The notes: a model not told the origin generated them from the letters alone. A stretch of DNA of 64,000 nucleotides from Trichodelitschia bisporula (GCA_010356995.1 ML996694.1:515676-579675); one strand, 5' to 3'. Positions 21,234 to 33,867 are shown, counted from the stretch's first letter. Translations and numbers: made by a program.

Positions 21234-23078
21234 CTAATCCTCGAAGAACACAACCAAAAGCCCGATCCAACTCCCCACCACCCCAAGCGCCGAATACGCA
21301 CTAGTGAACATGAGTGGCAAAAACTCAAGCCTCTCCCGAAACACCAAGCCGTGCACAAGAGAGCAATAAAGAACTAGGGGCCCTGCAACTGCCGTATACA
21401 TCACCGTGAACCGGTCAAACAGGTGTCGGCGCTGATGTGTGCTGGGCGGCGCTACAGCGTCAAACGCGGCGCCAAAAACTAGCAGCCATAGCAGTGTATA
21501 AGCCACTTTGCCAAACCATTCTTGTGCTGTGAAGAGCAGCGGGAAAAGGCTGACGTGCCCGGCAACGGCGACCGGCTCGAATGCGGCAAGGTGGCGTCGG
21601 TCACGGAGCGCGATGAGTGTGAAGGGGAGAATGATGAGGAGAATGGCTTTCTCGTGCACGTGCCAACCGAAAAGGAAGGAGGAATACGCGGTCAGGGTGA
21701 GGGTTGAGATGAAGGTTGAGGGGCTGGGGTGGACAAAGAGCTTGATGAGGGCGGGCTAGTTTGGAGTTAGAAAGTAACCGACGGATTATGGGGACGTACG
21801 AGTTGGGTGAGGATGGTGAGGACGAAGGTGAGCCGTGGGGAGATCTCGGGGAGCACGGCAAAGGAAGTGTCGCCGACCAAACCACGTGTAACGCTGTTAA
21901 GAGCGGCTTGATTAACCGGCAGTTTTAGGTAGGGCGCAACTAGGTTGTGAGCAGGGCACCCGATGAAGCAGACAGCCACACGTACGGTAGATCAAAATGC
22001 GATCGGCAAAGGAATATATCGCCCAGACATTGGGCGCCCAGTACGCATGACATAGGCCGCGCGAGAAGGGAAACAGTCTGCTCAGTAGCTGCGGCATCTG
22101 GCCCCATGCCACGAACGGCCCAAAGGCGGCCCCAAAGATGACGGCCAAGCCGAAGCCCAGCTTCACGCAGTTAGCGAAGCGGATACTGAACATAGAGCGG
22201 AGGCAGTAGGCGCGTAGGAGGTAGACGAAGTAGGCCGGAGCGAGGTAGAGGTAAATGTGTTTAAAACACAGCAGTACGGCGAAGAGAAGACCACTCAAGA
22301 GTAGTGTTGATTGCTTCTGCGAGTAGACCAGCGACAGAATGAGGAGGCCGTACATGGCACCATTGTATTGGAAGTGGATATGATCGATGATGAGCAGACC
22401 CGGGGAGAGAAAGACGGCTATGGCCGCCACTTGCGCTGTGTGTTTTTGGGACGAATTTTGAACATATCTGAAGGTTAGATGGCAAGGCGAACCGGGCATG
22501 GACATACTTGTGCAGAGAATAGAACAGCACGACCTCGCTCAAGATGACAGTTAAGCGCTGAAAATAGACTGTTTGCCAGCTGTCATAGCCCAGATTCTGA
22601 ATCTGAAGCATAAGAGGGTCGGCATGTCGTGCTAGTTGCGATAAAGCCCATTCGAAGTAGGCGAAGAAGGGCGGGTAGTCGAGAGTCCATTCCGATGTTT
22701 TCTAACGCTTGACATTAGCGACTGGTGTTGCGGATAGTTCCTGATTTGAAGATCATGTGATATTGCCCAATATGGCTTTCTAACAAGGCCAGCATGGGAG
22801 AGGCTGGAGGGGCGGGGATGAAAAATGTAACAAGAGTATGTAAGTGGGACAACAATGGCTACCAACCTCGAAGTACCACTCTCTGACGGGCAGCGAATGG
22901 GTGAGGGCTAGCCAGTTCCGATGCACCTCGAAGTCGGTGGATTTACTATATTTAGTCAGTATCACATACTCAGAGTATGGCTGGGCGGCAGCGAGACGGA
23001 CTATGCAGGAAACAGGAGCAGTTTGAAGGCCGTTGCGACGACGGCGCACTGGGCAAGGGAGGGGTGGACGTCGGACAT
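21234..23078 (-). CDS. alg8: Dolichyl-P-Glc: Glc1Man9GlcNAc2-PP-dolichol alpha-1,3-glucosyltransferase Alg8
   Basis: An ER membrane enzyme (ALG6/ALG8 family, GT57) that adds the second glucose to the lipid-linked N-glycan precursor. Minus-strand exons 23078-23002, 22945-22867, 22701-22508, 22467-21986, 21939-21800 and 21755-21234 give 497 residues. Diagnostic motifs: [12 protein letters not shown] (the EVHRNW acidic loop), [58 protein letters not shown] and [13 protein letters not shown]. At least ten hydrophobic segments are visible. Intron 1 uses GTCCGT and intron 2 (165 bp, much longer than its neighbours) uses GTTGGT as donor; both are atypical but required by phase and by the family sequence. 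It diverges from mrn1 across a 2.7-kb region. Confidence 0.94.
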
Positions 23079-25760
23079 GGTAGCGCTATGGGTACGGCAG
23101 CATGGTGTGTGTGGGGGAAAGAGAAGAAGAGTGAGATGTTTAGATTTTCTCTACTTCTGCGAGTGTAGGAAGTTCGTGATGCTGATCGGGTGCGGGGGAG
23201 GTTGAGAAGATGTTTTGCTTCGCTTTGCTTCGCTTTGCTCACCCATGGAACCCGACAACTGTTCAATTGGCAGAGAAAGATGTGTGGCTGGTGGCTAGTT
23301 GAACTTGTGGCACAGCAATAATGCATTGCTTGCATCCCAAGAGAGCTTAGCTCAAAGAAGGTTCAGCCGTGCAGAAGAAGCCGGGGAGTTTAGCGGGGGG
23401 GTGGCGGGCGGCAGCTTCCCGAAGCAGAATCCCTGACCCCCTCTTTTCTTTCGGCAACCCTGCATCTCGTCCCCATTCCGGGAAGTTGGTGGAACGAAAG
23501 ACTGAGAGAGAGAGAGAGGCACGATGACCTCGGGTTCAAGTGTACATACGTACAGTACCCTCAGCTGCAAAGTCTCAGAGAATAATGAATCGGGTTTGAC
23601 GTAAGCTAAGCGAACGTTGGGACGGATTGAATCCACTCTATCCCTTCGGAAGTATCCAGATTAATTGCGCAAGACCATCTATTATTCCCTTCTAACTGAC
23701 AACTTTTCTCTAACTGAAGACGTTATCCGTATCGCCGGGATCAGTGCAACGGGTCCGCACGCGAGAGAAATGAGGAGTTCGGACGGGGAAAGGAGTCTAG
23801 TCAGGAACAGCTCAGGAACAGCTTGGTGGTGCAGCTGGGGACCAGGGTTGGGGGGGGGGGGCAGGCAAGGTGCTGCTGCACTACTGCAAGACTGCAGCAG
23901 ATGTGCGTATATTCAGGGACACACAGCACCCTTCCTACTGAATATTTAGTGACTCGAGTCACTATTTCACAGTGGGTACCCCCTCTGAGATCCCCTAAAT
24001 GGGCGAGTTTGTAGAGCATCCCCAGGGCGATTCTCCGTTGTTTCAGTGCAATTGCCCTGCCTCGCATCCCGCTTCCACTGCCAGTCAGTTCTCCCACGCC
24101 CCCCCTTCACACTTTCACTCCCTTCCCTCGCCAAGTCTAGCCCCACAACCCGTCAACCTGGTGCGCCATTGGATGGGTGGGACTCTGCCAAGAAGGGAGC
24201 TGCAATTTCAATGCCAGGGGAAGGGAGGGGTTAGAGGAGAGGGGAGAAGGAGAAGGAGAGTGAATGAGGCCATATGGCAACGAGAAGGAGGTGAACTGGG
24301 AGATATGCCAGTAGTAAATGATGCTGGAAGCCGTTGAATATGCAGCAAGATGCACGACATCTTTTGAGCAGAGATTGTACTCCGCAGTATTGCCCGTATT
24401 CAAGAAACCGATAATAGAAACATTTGGTGTGCATGCACGCCAAATCTGGCCCTCCCTCTTTCTCCACATCACCCCTACTTTGCCAGGCACACTACACAGA
24501 ACCCTAGTGAAAGGGTCCACACCCGTGAGAGTGCGAGGGAGGAAAGAGCAGTCTTGCCCCGATCTAATCTCTCGTGCCTGGTCCCTTCCCGCTACCCGCT
24601 CGCCTCCCCCGTCCTTCTCTTCCGTCCCTTCAACCTCCAAACATCACCATCTCCAACTCCAAAACCTCTTCTTCCTCTCTCATTCCGTCTTTTGTTCTCC
24701 TCACCCAATTCCTTCACTTTTTGCTCAACCTTCGCTTCTTATTCACCTTCACATTCGTTCCATTCCTCACTTCTTTGGCCCTTCTCTTAACCCTATTACT
24801 TCACCGCTTCTCTCAACACTCCGGACCTCGTCTCCGCATTGTCATAACTTCTATCTCCAAGTGTATCGCGAACCACTTGTTCCCCCTTCTTCTCCACTCT
24901 ATACCGCCGTACAAGCTCCCAGAAGCTCACTCCCTCCCCCTTCTTGGCCAAAGCATCTGTTTCGCGACATCGTCTTCCTAAACAGTGGCCATTCCCGACT
25001 ATTGCTCACCCCACACACACACCCCCCCCCCCCCCCCGGCCATCAAGCATCTCGCTCCATCCCCACTTGCGGCGTAAACAGACAGCCAAGGCCGTGCACC
25101 GTCGCTAGGCCGGTGAATAATTGCTTCTGCTGCGCGGTCCATCTGTCGTCGCCTGAGCAAAAGGTCACTCACATAGGAGCTCCTCCGCCTTTTCCTCCTC
25201 AACCTTCTTGGACAACCCCTTCGTCCCACCTCTTAACATTTGTTCGACTACTTCCGCTTGTTCTTCAATCTATGTCACTTTAATCTCGCGCCTTTCAGTT
25301 ACCATTAAAAACCTAGGGTATTCGAAAGAAAGAGTGTCGCTTCACTCCCCCTTGCAAAGCTCATTGTAACGGATACTCACAATTCGCCTGGCCCTTTCTC
25401 CCGTAAGCTCCCCTCTCCATCAGCCCTCCCTCTCTTCACGCTCCACCATTCCTCTCGCGAAAGACCCGCTTGCATGCATTCTTCCCCCCTCCGCTCCTCT
25501 GGGTTCAAAATTCCTGACAATCTCTGTCTAGGCTTGTGGCGCTGAAATTGCCATTCTTGAAAGCGAAGGGATCTTTGTTTTTCGGTCGCCTTGTGGTCGT
25601 TGCGTTCGTGTGTCAATTGTAATATACCCCGTTTGCGCCATTCAACCTCTCTCATCCCTCTCTCAGCGCCTTTGTCCGGTCAACCTACCGGGCAACCCAT
25701 AATCTTTCCACCACGGCTGTCCTCGCACAAAGTCCGCGGGAATTCCCTCTCCCGCCGCAC
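23079..25760. promoter_or_regulatory. Long divergent region alg8 / mrn1 with pyrimidine-rich leader
   Basis: No gene is supported in this 2.7 kb. The right half (about 24,480-25,760) is strongly pyrimidine-rich on the plus strand, typical of a long fungal 5' leader for the mrn1 transcript. It includes a run of 16 C at 25022-25037. Left part: a 10-bp repeat built on GCTTCGCTTT near 23212-23240 and 12 G at 23850-23861. The long open frames inside come from this base bias. Confidence 0.5.
25022..25037. repeat. C16 homopolymer
   Basis: A run of sixteen C follows a short CA repeat inside the mrn1 leader region. Confidence 0.95.
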
Positions 25761-28244
25761 ATGCTTACTATGCAGCATCAAGAGGTCCCCAACGGCCACC
25801 ACCACTCTGCTCGCCTCCCGTCTTTTTCCAAGCCAGTAATGAACGGTGAACACGGCGGCTTCCCTCAGGGAGCTTTCCATTCGAGCCAGGCTTCGCTTGG
25901 TGGCTATTCCGATGGTCGGCCCCAGCGCTCAAACATCCCCAACATCAACACGGCGCGCCTCGCTCAGGCCCAGCAGCAGCAGAACGAAATGCAAACTCCT
26001 GGTACTGCCTTTGACATGAACTTCACGCCGCTCCTGCCGTCGCAGCTGCTTCTGGGGAGCCCGTTTCAGCCCGGTTCGCCCAATGCTTTCACCTCGCCGC
26101 AATTCCAGAGCTTCGGCTTCGGCAACGGACACGCGCAGCAGAATCAGCAAAATCACATGAGTCCCGTAGGCGGACAGGGGCCCGGAATGAACCACAGCAT
26201 CTATCAGAACATCCTCTCACCGGCTGGTGTCGGGCCTGGCTCATACTTGGGCCCACAGTCTCCGACGGGCCATTTCGGTCACTTCGGCGGCCAAGCAATG
26301 GGCTTGGGTGGTCCTATGGGCATTTCGCCAAATATGATTTCTGGCACGAGCCGTACGGTGTATCTCGGCAACATCCCGCCGGAGACGTCAGCGGAAGAAA
26401 TTCTGGGTCACGTCCGCAGCGGTCAGATTGAGTCCGTGCGCCTTCTGCCCGACAAGAACTGCGCCTTTATCTCCTTCCTGGACAGCAGCTCGGCAACGCA
26501 CTTCCATTCGGATGCCATTCTCAAGAAGCTCTCCATCAAGGGCCAGGACATCAAGGTTGGCTGGGGCAAGCCGTCGCAAGTGCCGACGTCTGTTGCTCTG
26601 GCTGTGCAGCAGTCGGGCGCGTCGCGCAACGTGTATCTCGGCAACCTGCTGGAAGACATTACCGAGGACGAGTTGCGCGAGGATCTAGGCAAGTTTGGAG
26701 CTATTGACACTGTCAAGATTGTGCGTGAGAAACATATTGGTTTCGTCCACTTCTTGTCCATCGGCAACGCCATCAAGGCCGTCTCGCAGCTTCCGCAGGA
26801 GGCAAAGTGGCAGCCTCCCCGTCGTGTATACTACGGCAAGGACCGCTGTGCTTACGTCTCCAAGACGCAGCAGCAAAATGCGGCTCAGTACTTGGGCATC
26901 GCTCCTGGATTTGCCCATGTACTCAACGGTGCAGACCGGGATCTAATTTCCAATGCGCTGGCCCAGCAGTCGGTGGCTGCTGCGGCGGTGGCAACCTCGG
27001 CTGGTGGTGTGAATAATCTGGGAAACCGGACGGTGTATCTCGGAAACATCCACCCAGAGACGACGATCGAGGAAATTTGCAATGTTGTGCGGGGAGGCCT
27101 GTTGCACCATATTCGTTACATCCCGGATAAGCATATTTGCTTCGTCACCTTCATCGACCCCACGTCGGCCGCGTCGTTCTACGCTCTGAGCAATCTTCAG
27201 GGATTGATGATCCACAACCGCCGCCTTAAGATTGGCTGGGGTAAGCATTCGGGAGCGCTCCCACCTGCCATTGCCCTAGCCGTTAGCGGTGGCGCGTCGC
27301 GTAATGTATACATTGGCAACCTGGATGAATCTTGGACGGAGGAGCGTCTCCGCCAGGACTTTTCCGAGTACGGCGAGATCGAGTTGGTCAACACGCTGCG
27401 TGAGAAGAGCTGCGCCTTTGTCAACTTCACAAACATTGCCAATGCCATCAAGGCTATCGAGGCAGTGCGTGGTAAGGAGGAGTACAAGCGGTTCAAGGTC
27501 AACTTTGGCAAAGACCGTTGTGGCAACCCTCCGCGCCAGCTCAACCATAACCATAATCACCAGAACGGCGACAACCTCTCCTCGCCCTCTCCCGTTAACG
27601 GTCGTCAGGCGAGCCCGTCCAACGGTGTTCCCGCCCCGACCGGTATCCTCAACACCGGCCCCACAAACCCCTTGATGCTCTACCTGCAGCAAACACAGCA
27701 AAACCAAGTCCATGCTGCCGCGCAACAGGCCCAGGCCCAGCACCAAGTCCACCAACAGCAGTACCAGCACCACACCGAGATGAACCCGCATGCCACGCAG
27801 GCCTTCACCTCCGCCCAGGCCCAGGCCGCCTTTTACTCCGCTGATCACTCCCCGCATATGACGCCCGCGCCGCAGCAGCCGATGCACCACACGCCGTCGC
27901 ACCCGACCGGTCCCTCGCACGGCGCATCCGCGTCGTTCAGCCTTGCTAACGGCTCGTCTGGCCCGCAAGCGAACGGCATGAATGGCGCGCCCACAATCGG
28001 CGGTCTGCTCGCCCCGTCGAACATGCCCGGTGCGCGGAATGGGCTGAACGGTGCCCAGCATGCGCGTGCTGTCAGCTTGCCAGTTTTCACACAGGCTCAG
28101 GGACCAGGGCTGCCCGCCGTGCAGCAGGGAAATGGATACGGGTACGCGGTGGGGCCGGGTTACGGTCTCGCGATTGAGAGTGCGGGAGTGAATGGACACG
28201 GGGGCCTTCAGGGATGGGCGGAGGAGGAGATGGGGGCTCAGTGA
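25761..28244 (+). CDS. mrn1: Four-RRM RNA-binding protein, Mrn1/Nrd1 family
   Basis: A single-exon gene for an 827-residue RNA-binding protein of the yeast Mrn1 / fission yeast Nrd1 family, which bind and stabilise mRNAs and affect differentiation and septation. Four RRMs start near residues 197 ([17 protein letters not shown]), 287 ([17 protein letters not shown]), 422 ([17 protein letters not shown]) and 513 ([17 protein letters not shown]). Each has the expected RNP2, and RNP1-like strands such as [36 protein letters not shown] and [15 protein letters not shown] pairs 1/2 and 3/4 are followed by VGWGKPS and IGWGKHS linkers, showing a duplicated pair. Both tails are disordered and rich in Gln, Asn and His ([20 protein letters not shown]), a condensate-prone make-up. 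Start: the second ATG (MQHQ) three codons on is also possible. The leader is long and pyrimidine-rich. Confidence 0.93.
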   Translation: MLTMQHQEVPNGHHHSARLPSFSKPVMNGEHGGFPQGAFHSSQASLGGYSDGRPQRSNIPNINTARLAQAQQQQNEMQTPGTAFDMNFTPLLPSQLLLGSPFQPGSPNAFTSPQFQSFGFGNGHAQQNQQNHMSPVGGQGPGMNHSIYQNILSPAGVGPGSYLGPQSPTGHFGHFGGQAMGLGGPMGISPNMISGTSRTVYLGNIPPETSAEEILGHVRSGQIESVRLLPDKNCAFISFLDSSSATHFHSDAILKKLSIKGQDIKVGWGKPSQVPTSVALAVQQSGASRNVYLGNLLEDITEDELREDLGKFGAIDTVKIVREKHIGFVHFLSIGNAIKAVSQLPQEAKWQPPRRVYYGKDRCAYVSKTQQQNAAQYLGIAPGFAHVLNGADRDLISNALAQQSVAAAAVATSAGGVNNLGNRTVYLGNIHPETTIEEICNVVRGGLLHHIRYIPDKHICFVTFIDPTSAASFYALSNLQGLMIHNRRLKIGWGKHSGALPPAIALAVSGGASRNVYIGNLDESWTEERLRQDFSEYGEIELVNTLREKSCAFVNFTNIANAIKAIEAVRGKEEYKRFKVNFGKDRCGNPPRQLNHNHNHQNGDNLSSPSPVNGRQASPSNGVPAPTGILNTGPTNPLMLYLQQTQQNQVHAAAQQAQAQHQVHQQQYQHHTEMNPHATQAFTSAQAQAAFYSADHSPHMTPAPQQPMHHTPSHPTGPSHGASASFSLANGSSGPQANGMNGAPTIGGLLAPSNMPGARNGLNGAQHARAVSLPVFTQAQGPGLPAVQQGNGYGYAVGPGYGLAIESAGVNGHGGLQGWAEEEMGAQ

Positions 28245-29383
28245 GTTGACGGAGGAGTCATCCAGTGGGTTTGGGTTTCTGGCCGTCTTGTTCTCTGCAT
28301 GCTTCTGCTTCCTCCTGCCCTATCCCCACGGAATCCACTAATTCTACCCTTTTCATCTCTGTTTCCTTTTGTGCGTGGGGCTGGTTTGGGCGACTGCGTT
28401 GACTATCCTTAATATCTCCTTTTCGAGCTGTGTTTTTTGCGAGGTTGTTGTTTACGTGTTTGTGGCTTGCTGTTTGAGAAAGGATATCAAAGTTGGAAAA
28501 CGGATTCAGTGGTGGACTGGCTGACTCCACTGACCCATCCATTCGCGAAAGTACTGTATTGTAACTCCCCCATACCCCCGTTGCGCGTTTTTCTTTTGCG
28601 TCTGCTGCTGAGCATAGGGATACACGGAGTAAGCGAGAGGGCACTGGTTGGATCTTTAGGATTGGGCCTGGTAGGCGGTGCGGAGCGGCACTGCACAAAA
28701 TCATTGGGATCTGTTTGTGATGGTGATGGTGGCGTGGCAGAGGAGGATAATACGCGCTGGGATATAGGCGTTGAGATAGAGGCCCCTGTTAACTAGGAGA
28801 CGTGGGAGATGCGAGAATGCGGCAACGTGTGGCTGTTATGTTGAACTGCACTATTTTGCGCGGTGACGATGTGCATGGTGATGCTGTTTGGGGATGTGCT
28901 TAGATGGGAAGCTTGATACTGCTTTGGGCAATACGTGCCAAGACTACCCCGCATGTTCCAATTCGTGGGGTCTGGTTAACCAGAGTAGGACGTCGTGGAG
29001 GGGAAGTGGGGCATGGAGAGTCGTCTAGTATGCACAGGGATATGTGTGCGGGCAGTGTGGTCGTTAAGGATCCTGGGACCTTAATTGCAAACTGTGTTGC
29101 AATTGAGTCACTACGAGGCAATGCAGCAAAATTTCACGAACACAAACAGCTGAGATGATTTAGCACGAAAAAGGTCCAACATGTTCATTGCTCATCCACC
29201 CACCAGAAGACTGCTAATGTTGCTTTACCGAATCTCACGTTTGCTTCATGGCCCGCACATATCAGCCGAAACTTCCCAAGCTCCATCCATCCAGGACTCT
29301 CAACCCAACAAGCAACATGCGGCAGTCCACACTCCCCACTCCCCGACTCCGGTATAATACAACCGCTTCCCCCTTCGAGAACA
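28245..29383. other. Convergent intergenic region mrn1/gcs1
   Basis: Two genes converge on this 1.1-kb space. It probably holds a long mrn1 3' UTR. I see no gene or repeat in it. Confidence 0.5.
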
Positions 29384-30925
29384 TCACCACTCCCCCCACC
29401 CATCATCCTTCTCCTTCTCCTTCTCTTCCTTTGCCCCACCTCCAGGGACTGCAGGCTTCCTTACGGCCATAGTCCCAATACTCCCCTTCGTCTTCCCTCC
29501 CGCCGCACCCGTCATCCCGCTCACCGCAGAACCAAGCCCACTCACTGCACCCCCGATGGCCCCAAAGAGGGCCGCTCCAGGCGGCGGTCGATCCCCAGCA
29601 ATCGCGCCAAACTCATCCCAGAAGTCCTTGCGCTCGGGCTCGGGCTTCTTACGTGCCCCGGGCCCGCCGGAAAGCGGTACGGTGCTCGACTGGCCAGCCG
29701 CAGACGCGAAGTCGTCCCAAAATGCGCGCTTGTCTGGGTCCGGGCCGGTGGCACCGCTGCGGGCTTGTTGTCCGTGGGCATTTTCGCCTTCGACGAAGCG
29801 TGTGAGGGTTTCGGTTGCGGTGCGTGTGCCTGTCTGCAGAGTTGTGGTGACGGTGCTGCCGACTGTGAGGGCTGTGGCGCGGGCCTGGGCGGCGAGATCG
29901 GCTTCAGTGAGCTGTCATATGTTAGCCGCGAAGCCCTCTCATACAGAGTAGGAAGCGTAGACAAGGCAGAGAGAACTTACTTTCCGCACGCCTTCACTCG
30001 CTCCCTTCGCCACTGTCATGCCCAACCAGCCAAACCCCTTGGTCAAGGCACCAACAGGATCCTTCGTAAAATCGTCTACTCCCGGAATCCCGAGTCCGAG
30101 ATCATTCTGTGCCGGCTCCGGACCCGGATCAGACCCGAACCCAGTGTACTTTCCTCCCTGACTCGGCGGCAGATGCTCTGGCCTCGCCGCATTCTCAGCC
30201 CCGACCCGTGCAAGGAAGGCCTCCGTCTGCGCCTTGCGCGCCGCATTAGTCGCCGCTGATGACGAAAGTGACGATGTCCCAAGCGCGGGTGACGCGGAGC
30301 GCGACCCGAGCGCTGAGCCCGAGCTCCCACTGGCAGCAACCCGCTGCGCTGGTGTACCCGCGCGACTACCGCCCAGACTCGGCGCCTTCCGCGCGGGAGC
30401 TGGCTTCTTCTCGGAGGGCACGTACTCGCGGCCTTCTATCTTTGCCGTCAGGCGCTCCTTCCATTCTTCGGCCGCGTCGCAGTCGTAGCGCTCGGCGATG
30501 GTGCAGTCGTCGAAGGTGCGGGCCTCGAGCTTGTTGCTAGAGTGTGTGTTGAAGAAGGCTTTCCACGGCCCGTTGCCCCCCGCTGCCATACGTGCCAGCT
30601 CGGCCGGCTTAAACCCGTCCATACTGATGCTGCGCACGAAGGAGATGTGGACGCCCAGCCCCCGGTGAACGCCGGAGCAGGTCAGGCACATGAAGATGCC
30701 GAGCTTGGGGGAAGCCTGCCGGGCGGTTGAGCTGGAGATGCGGGGTAGATGGCGAGAGCACATACCCATTGCGGGCTCGGGGCGCCGCAGTCCACGCACG
30801 CGTTGTTCCCATTCTCCTTTTGTATGGCGAGGAGCTGGTGAGGGAGTCAGTATGGGCTTCCAGTTGCAAAGTAGCGTCAATGACAAACTTACTTTGTTTC
30901 TCGTCTCGGGATCGACCTCCCACAT
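29384..30925 (-). CDS. gcs1: ArfGAP Gcs1 (ADP-ribosylation factor GTPase-activating protein)
   Basis: Stimulates GTP hydrolysis by Arf1 in vesicle traffic at the Golgi and endosomes. Minus-strand exons 30925-30893, 30834-30766, 30715-29981 and 29911-29384 give 454 residues. The ArfGAP zinc finger is in exons 2-3: CVDCGAPSPQW then GIFMCLTCSGVHRGLG, with the arginine finger in GVHRGLG, followed by VRSISMDGFKPAELARM. The C-terminal part is Ser/Ala-rich and holds tryptophan-anchored motifs (KRAFWDDFASAAG and KDFWDEFGAIAG) and an end motif DDGWGEW, as seen in ArfGAP1-type proteins that sense curved membranes. An amphipathic stretch near GALTKGFGWLGMTVAKGA fits a lipid-packing sensor (inference). 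All phases close. Confidence 0.93.
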
Positions 30926-31785
30926 GGCTGCGAATTGAGGTGCCGTTGATACTCAGTCCGTCGTTGCTCCGTCGACTCGTATGCCGGGCTGATGTTCAAC
31001 CGCCGCCCGTGAGAGTCGACGTTGCTCGGCCATTACGCCAAGCCACTCATGGCCCTGGTGTGTTCCCCTTTGTGGCGTCTGAGGTGGCGCTGAACCATAG
31101 GCCGTAACGGCGCCACAGATACCTAACCGAACCAACTGCCAGCGATTTAGAGACAAAAGCGCGCCATTGTCCAATCATCCGCCAGCCTTTTCAACCTCGC
31201 TGACGAAAAACGAACAGAAGGCGCATGGCATCGTAGAATCGATGGAACGTGCCGTAATTGCGGTCACTTTTGTGATGCGGGCGCACGGGGTTGTGGAATG
31301 CATATTGGAGGGTCCTGGGAATGCAGCTTCACTACGGAGCATCCCGACAACGAAGAGAAGCGTCATGGCAACAGAAAAAAGGACGCAGCCAACAATGCAT
31401 ATGCCGGCCTCTATCCACTACCCGCAGCCAGTCTATCGGCTTGCCGTCAAGGCCCGTCTCTCGCTCAACGGCCAAAGAGCCACCGAGAGCATGAATGCTT
31501 AACCATGCCAAAAAAAAAACACCCACCACATTGTACCCGCTCCGGTCCCTTATATATGTAACCTCCCGGACCATGTTCCCGAATGCATCAAAGCCGTCCA
31601 TATCGCGTCGCAAATGTAACAGATGAACAGCGCCGCTGCCGAGTGCACTGTACCCGTTCCGTCTTCCCCAATCCAGTAACGCCCGCCATGCCTTTAAAAA
31701 GTATTGTCATCAAAGACCCATGAAAACCGAGAATGTGTACACGAAGCAGACACGGTCAATCGTGATCTAGATCAGGATTTGTAAC
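30926..31785. other. Intergenic: gcs1 promoter and WSC gene 3' side
   Basis: Flanked by two minus-strand genes. No supported gene or repeat; short open frames here look random. Confidence 0.5.
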
Positions 31786-33237
31786 CTAATTGCCGTTAGA
31801 GAATACAGTAGACGGAATTGGCATGCGTACTTTGAGCGGTCGTGTGTAGTCCCGACTGTCTTCAATCGTTCGAACACTTGTCCTGCTACCGTTGTCATGG
31901 GCGAGCAGTGCATTCGGGTCAAGCCGAGAGTCGAAGAACATAGGACGGCTGTGCCTCCGCTCGGCCATCGGGTCGACCGGGCTGCCGCTGCTTGGAGACG
32001 AATCGACACCGCGCACAGTCAACCGAGGGACGCTCGATGCAGATGCCAAAAGGCCGGACTTCGAATGGACGCTCGTGTTCCGGTTCATAAGACCACCACT
32101 ACTGGACTCGTATCCTCCTCCGGTTTGTTGTGCGCGTTTGCGCATCCGGCGGAGGAAGAAAACAAGCACGGCAAGCGCCAACAGGCCGAGAATGCTCCCA
32201 ATAGTGGCGGCAACAATGATTCCAGTTGCCGGCTTGGATGAATGCGTCTTCTGGAGAGCCTGGCCGCTCGAGGGCGTGCTAGTAACCGTCTGGGTGACGG
32301 CCGAGCCGCTGACCGTAATCACCTGGACACTGACGACAGGAGTCGTACCCGAAGGGGCTTTGGGGGCCTGAGAGCTGCTAGGAGCTTGAGTCGCCTGTTG
32401 ATAATCAGCTTGCGTTCGCAGAAAGTTGGGATAAGAAGTGAAGGCTAATGAAGGGTCAAGCTCATACAGCGTCATCTGAAGTGATTGTCTGATCGACCTC
32501 CACCGCATCAATGACCGTCTGCGTACGGACTCCTGAAAACCCATAGGCAACTTTCTGCTAAGCAGATGGGTTAAAATGCTATCCTGAAAAGGGGAAGAAG
32601 AGGAACTCCTGACTCCAATCGACGCCCACAATAAGGAGTTGACGTCAACAAAATTGAGACTGACCGTAGTCGAAGCGAAGCTTAAGGTGGGGCTAGGAAC
32701 TGATATAGACGCACTAGGCGACGTTTGTAAAGGAATAATAACGGAAGTAGAAGATGAAGAAAGACTCTGCGAACTACTCCCCGGGTGTGTGGTACTGACC
32801 GTTGAACCTGCGACACCGCGCGTGCCCGAAGGGCTCTTTGAAAGCGCGATGTACCCAAACAACCCGTTGTCCACGCTGCCACAGTTCTCGGCAGGAAAGC
32901 CGGGACAGCTGAGGTCACAACTGGTTATCGGGTGTTGGTCCGCGGGGATGTAGTTGGAGCACCAGCACGACTTGTCCTGGACGACGGCTAGGGCCCAGCC
33001 GTCATTCTGGCACTTGTCATGGCAGAGACCATTTGACTGGAAGGTGCTGAGGACTGCGACGGAGCCAAGTCAGGATAACGGAAAGATTGTATCGAGCGAC
33101 CACCACGTACCTGCGGATCCACTTGCTGTGTTTTGTGACGAGCAGTAGGCTTGTGTCAAGGCGAGCGCGAAGGATGGGAGGGAAAAGATGACGAAGAGCA
33201 GCGCAGCAAGCATCGTCGGAGGGTGTCGGGAAGGCAT
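31786..33237 (-). CDS. WSC-domain cell-surface protein (cell-wall stress sensor-like)
   Basis: A type I membrane protein like the Wsc sensors that feed the cell-wall integrity pathway. Exons 33237-33111 and 33053-31786 (minus) give 464 residues. Signal peptide (TMLAALLFVIFSLPSFALA), then a WSC domain with eight cysteines (AYCSSQ ... NGLCHDKCQNDGWALAVV, KSCWCSNYIP, SCDLSCPGFPAENCG). A Ser/Thr-rich stalk follows, then one TM helix (IIVAATIGSILGLLALAVLV) with a basic stop-transfer RRMRKRA and a cytosolic tail of about 110 residues. Odd point: between STTVS and TQAPSSSQ the stalk loses its Ser/Thr bias for about 90 residues and shows hydrophobic and charged sequence. The interval 32395-32664 starts with GTCAGT, ends with CAACAG and is 270 nt, a multiple of three without a stop, so it may be one or more introns. 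Spliced, the protein would be about 374 residues. Confidence 0.85.
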
Positions 33238-33703
33238 CCTGAGCGCGTAGTTTCAGCAAGAGAGTTCCCAAAGAGAGAGAATGATTGCGTAGGGATAGAT
33301 AGAGAATTCGGGGTAGTGAGAGAACAATCGGGGTTTGCTGACCCTGTGGCACGAAGGCCGCGTTGTCAAAACGCAGACCGATGCGTGGTGAGTGAAGTTT
33401 GAGTGAAGCAAAAGTGATAAGGGAAGCCAAAGGGCAAAGGAAGCGTTTGAAGGGGAGTGGAGACTACTCGATAGGCCAAGGGCTTGCGCAATAATGGCAA
33501 CTAAGACGGTAGGTAGGGGGGGGTTAAGGCAGGGCGGGGGGAGGCGGGAAGTAGAGTGACAGTGGTGGCACTGGCACTCGGCACGTCGTGACGCCGCACG
33601 GTGCAATGGGGCCGCTAAATAGCGGCAGGGTAGGGTGTGGGCTGGCGCCAGCAGGCGGGGGAGGGGAGATGGGGTGCGGAGAGTGGTAAAAGCACGGCGG
33701 AGA

Positions 33704-33704
<1 letters not shown>

Positions 33705-33728
<24 letters not shown>
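33705..33728. repeat. (GA)n microsatellite
   Basis: About twelve GA units upstream of the WSC gene; on the transcribed strand of that gene this is a CT-rich leader. Confidence 0.9.
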
Positions 33729-33738
<10 letters not shown>

Positions 33739-33867
33739 TACGGATGTAGAGATTGAATGAGGGAGAGAGGAGTGCTGAAATGAGGAAACGGACCTTGTAT
33801 ATGAGACACTGACACAACGCACGCCGAGCCCAAACGAATCCGCAGGAAAAACACAAGCAAAAGTGCA

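Noticed and set aside
24318-25283. 321-codon open frame on the plus strand
   Set aside because: Composition is dominated by Ser/Pro/Leu/His from pyrimidine-rich leader DNA; no domain, and neighbouring frames are open for the same reason.
27276-28199. 307-codon frame antisense to mrn1
   Set aside because: It is the reverse reading of Gln/Asn/His-rich codons and the RRM4 region of mrn1, whose RRMs are unmistakable.
29542-29964. 140-codon frame overlapping the gcs1 last exon
   Set aside because: Same strand but out of frame with Gcs1, whose C-terminal FWDDF and WGEW motifs define the real reading.
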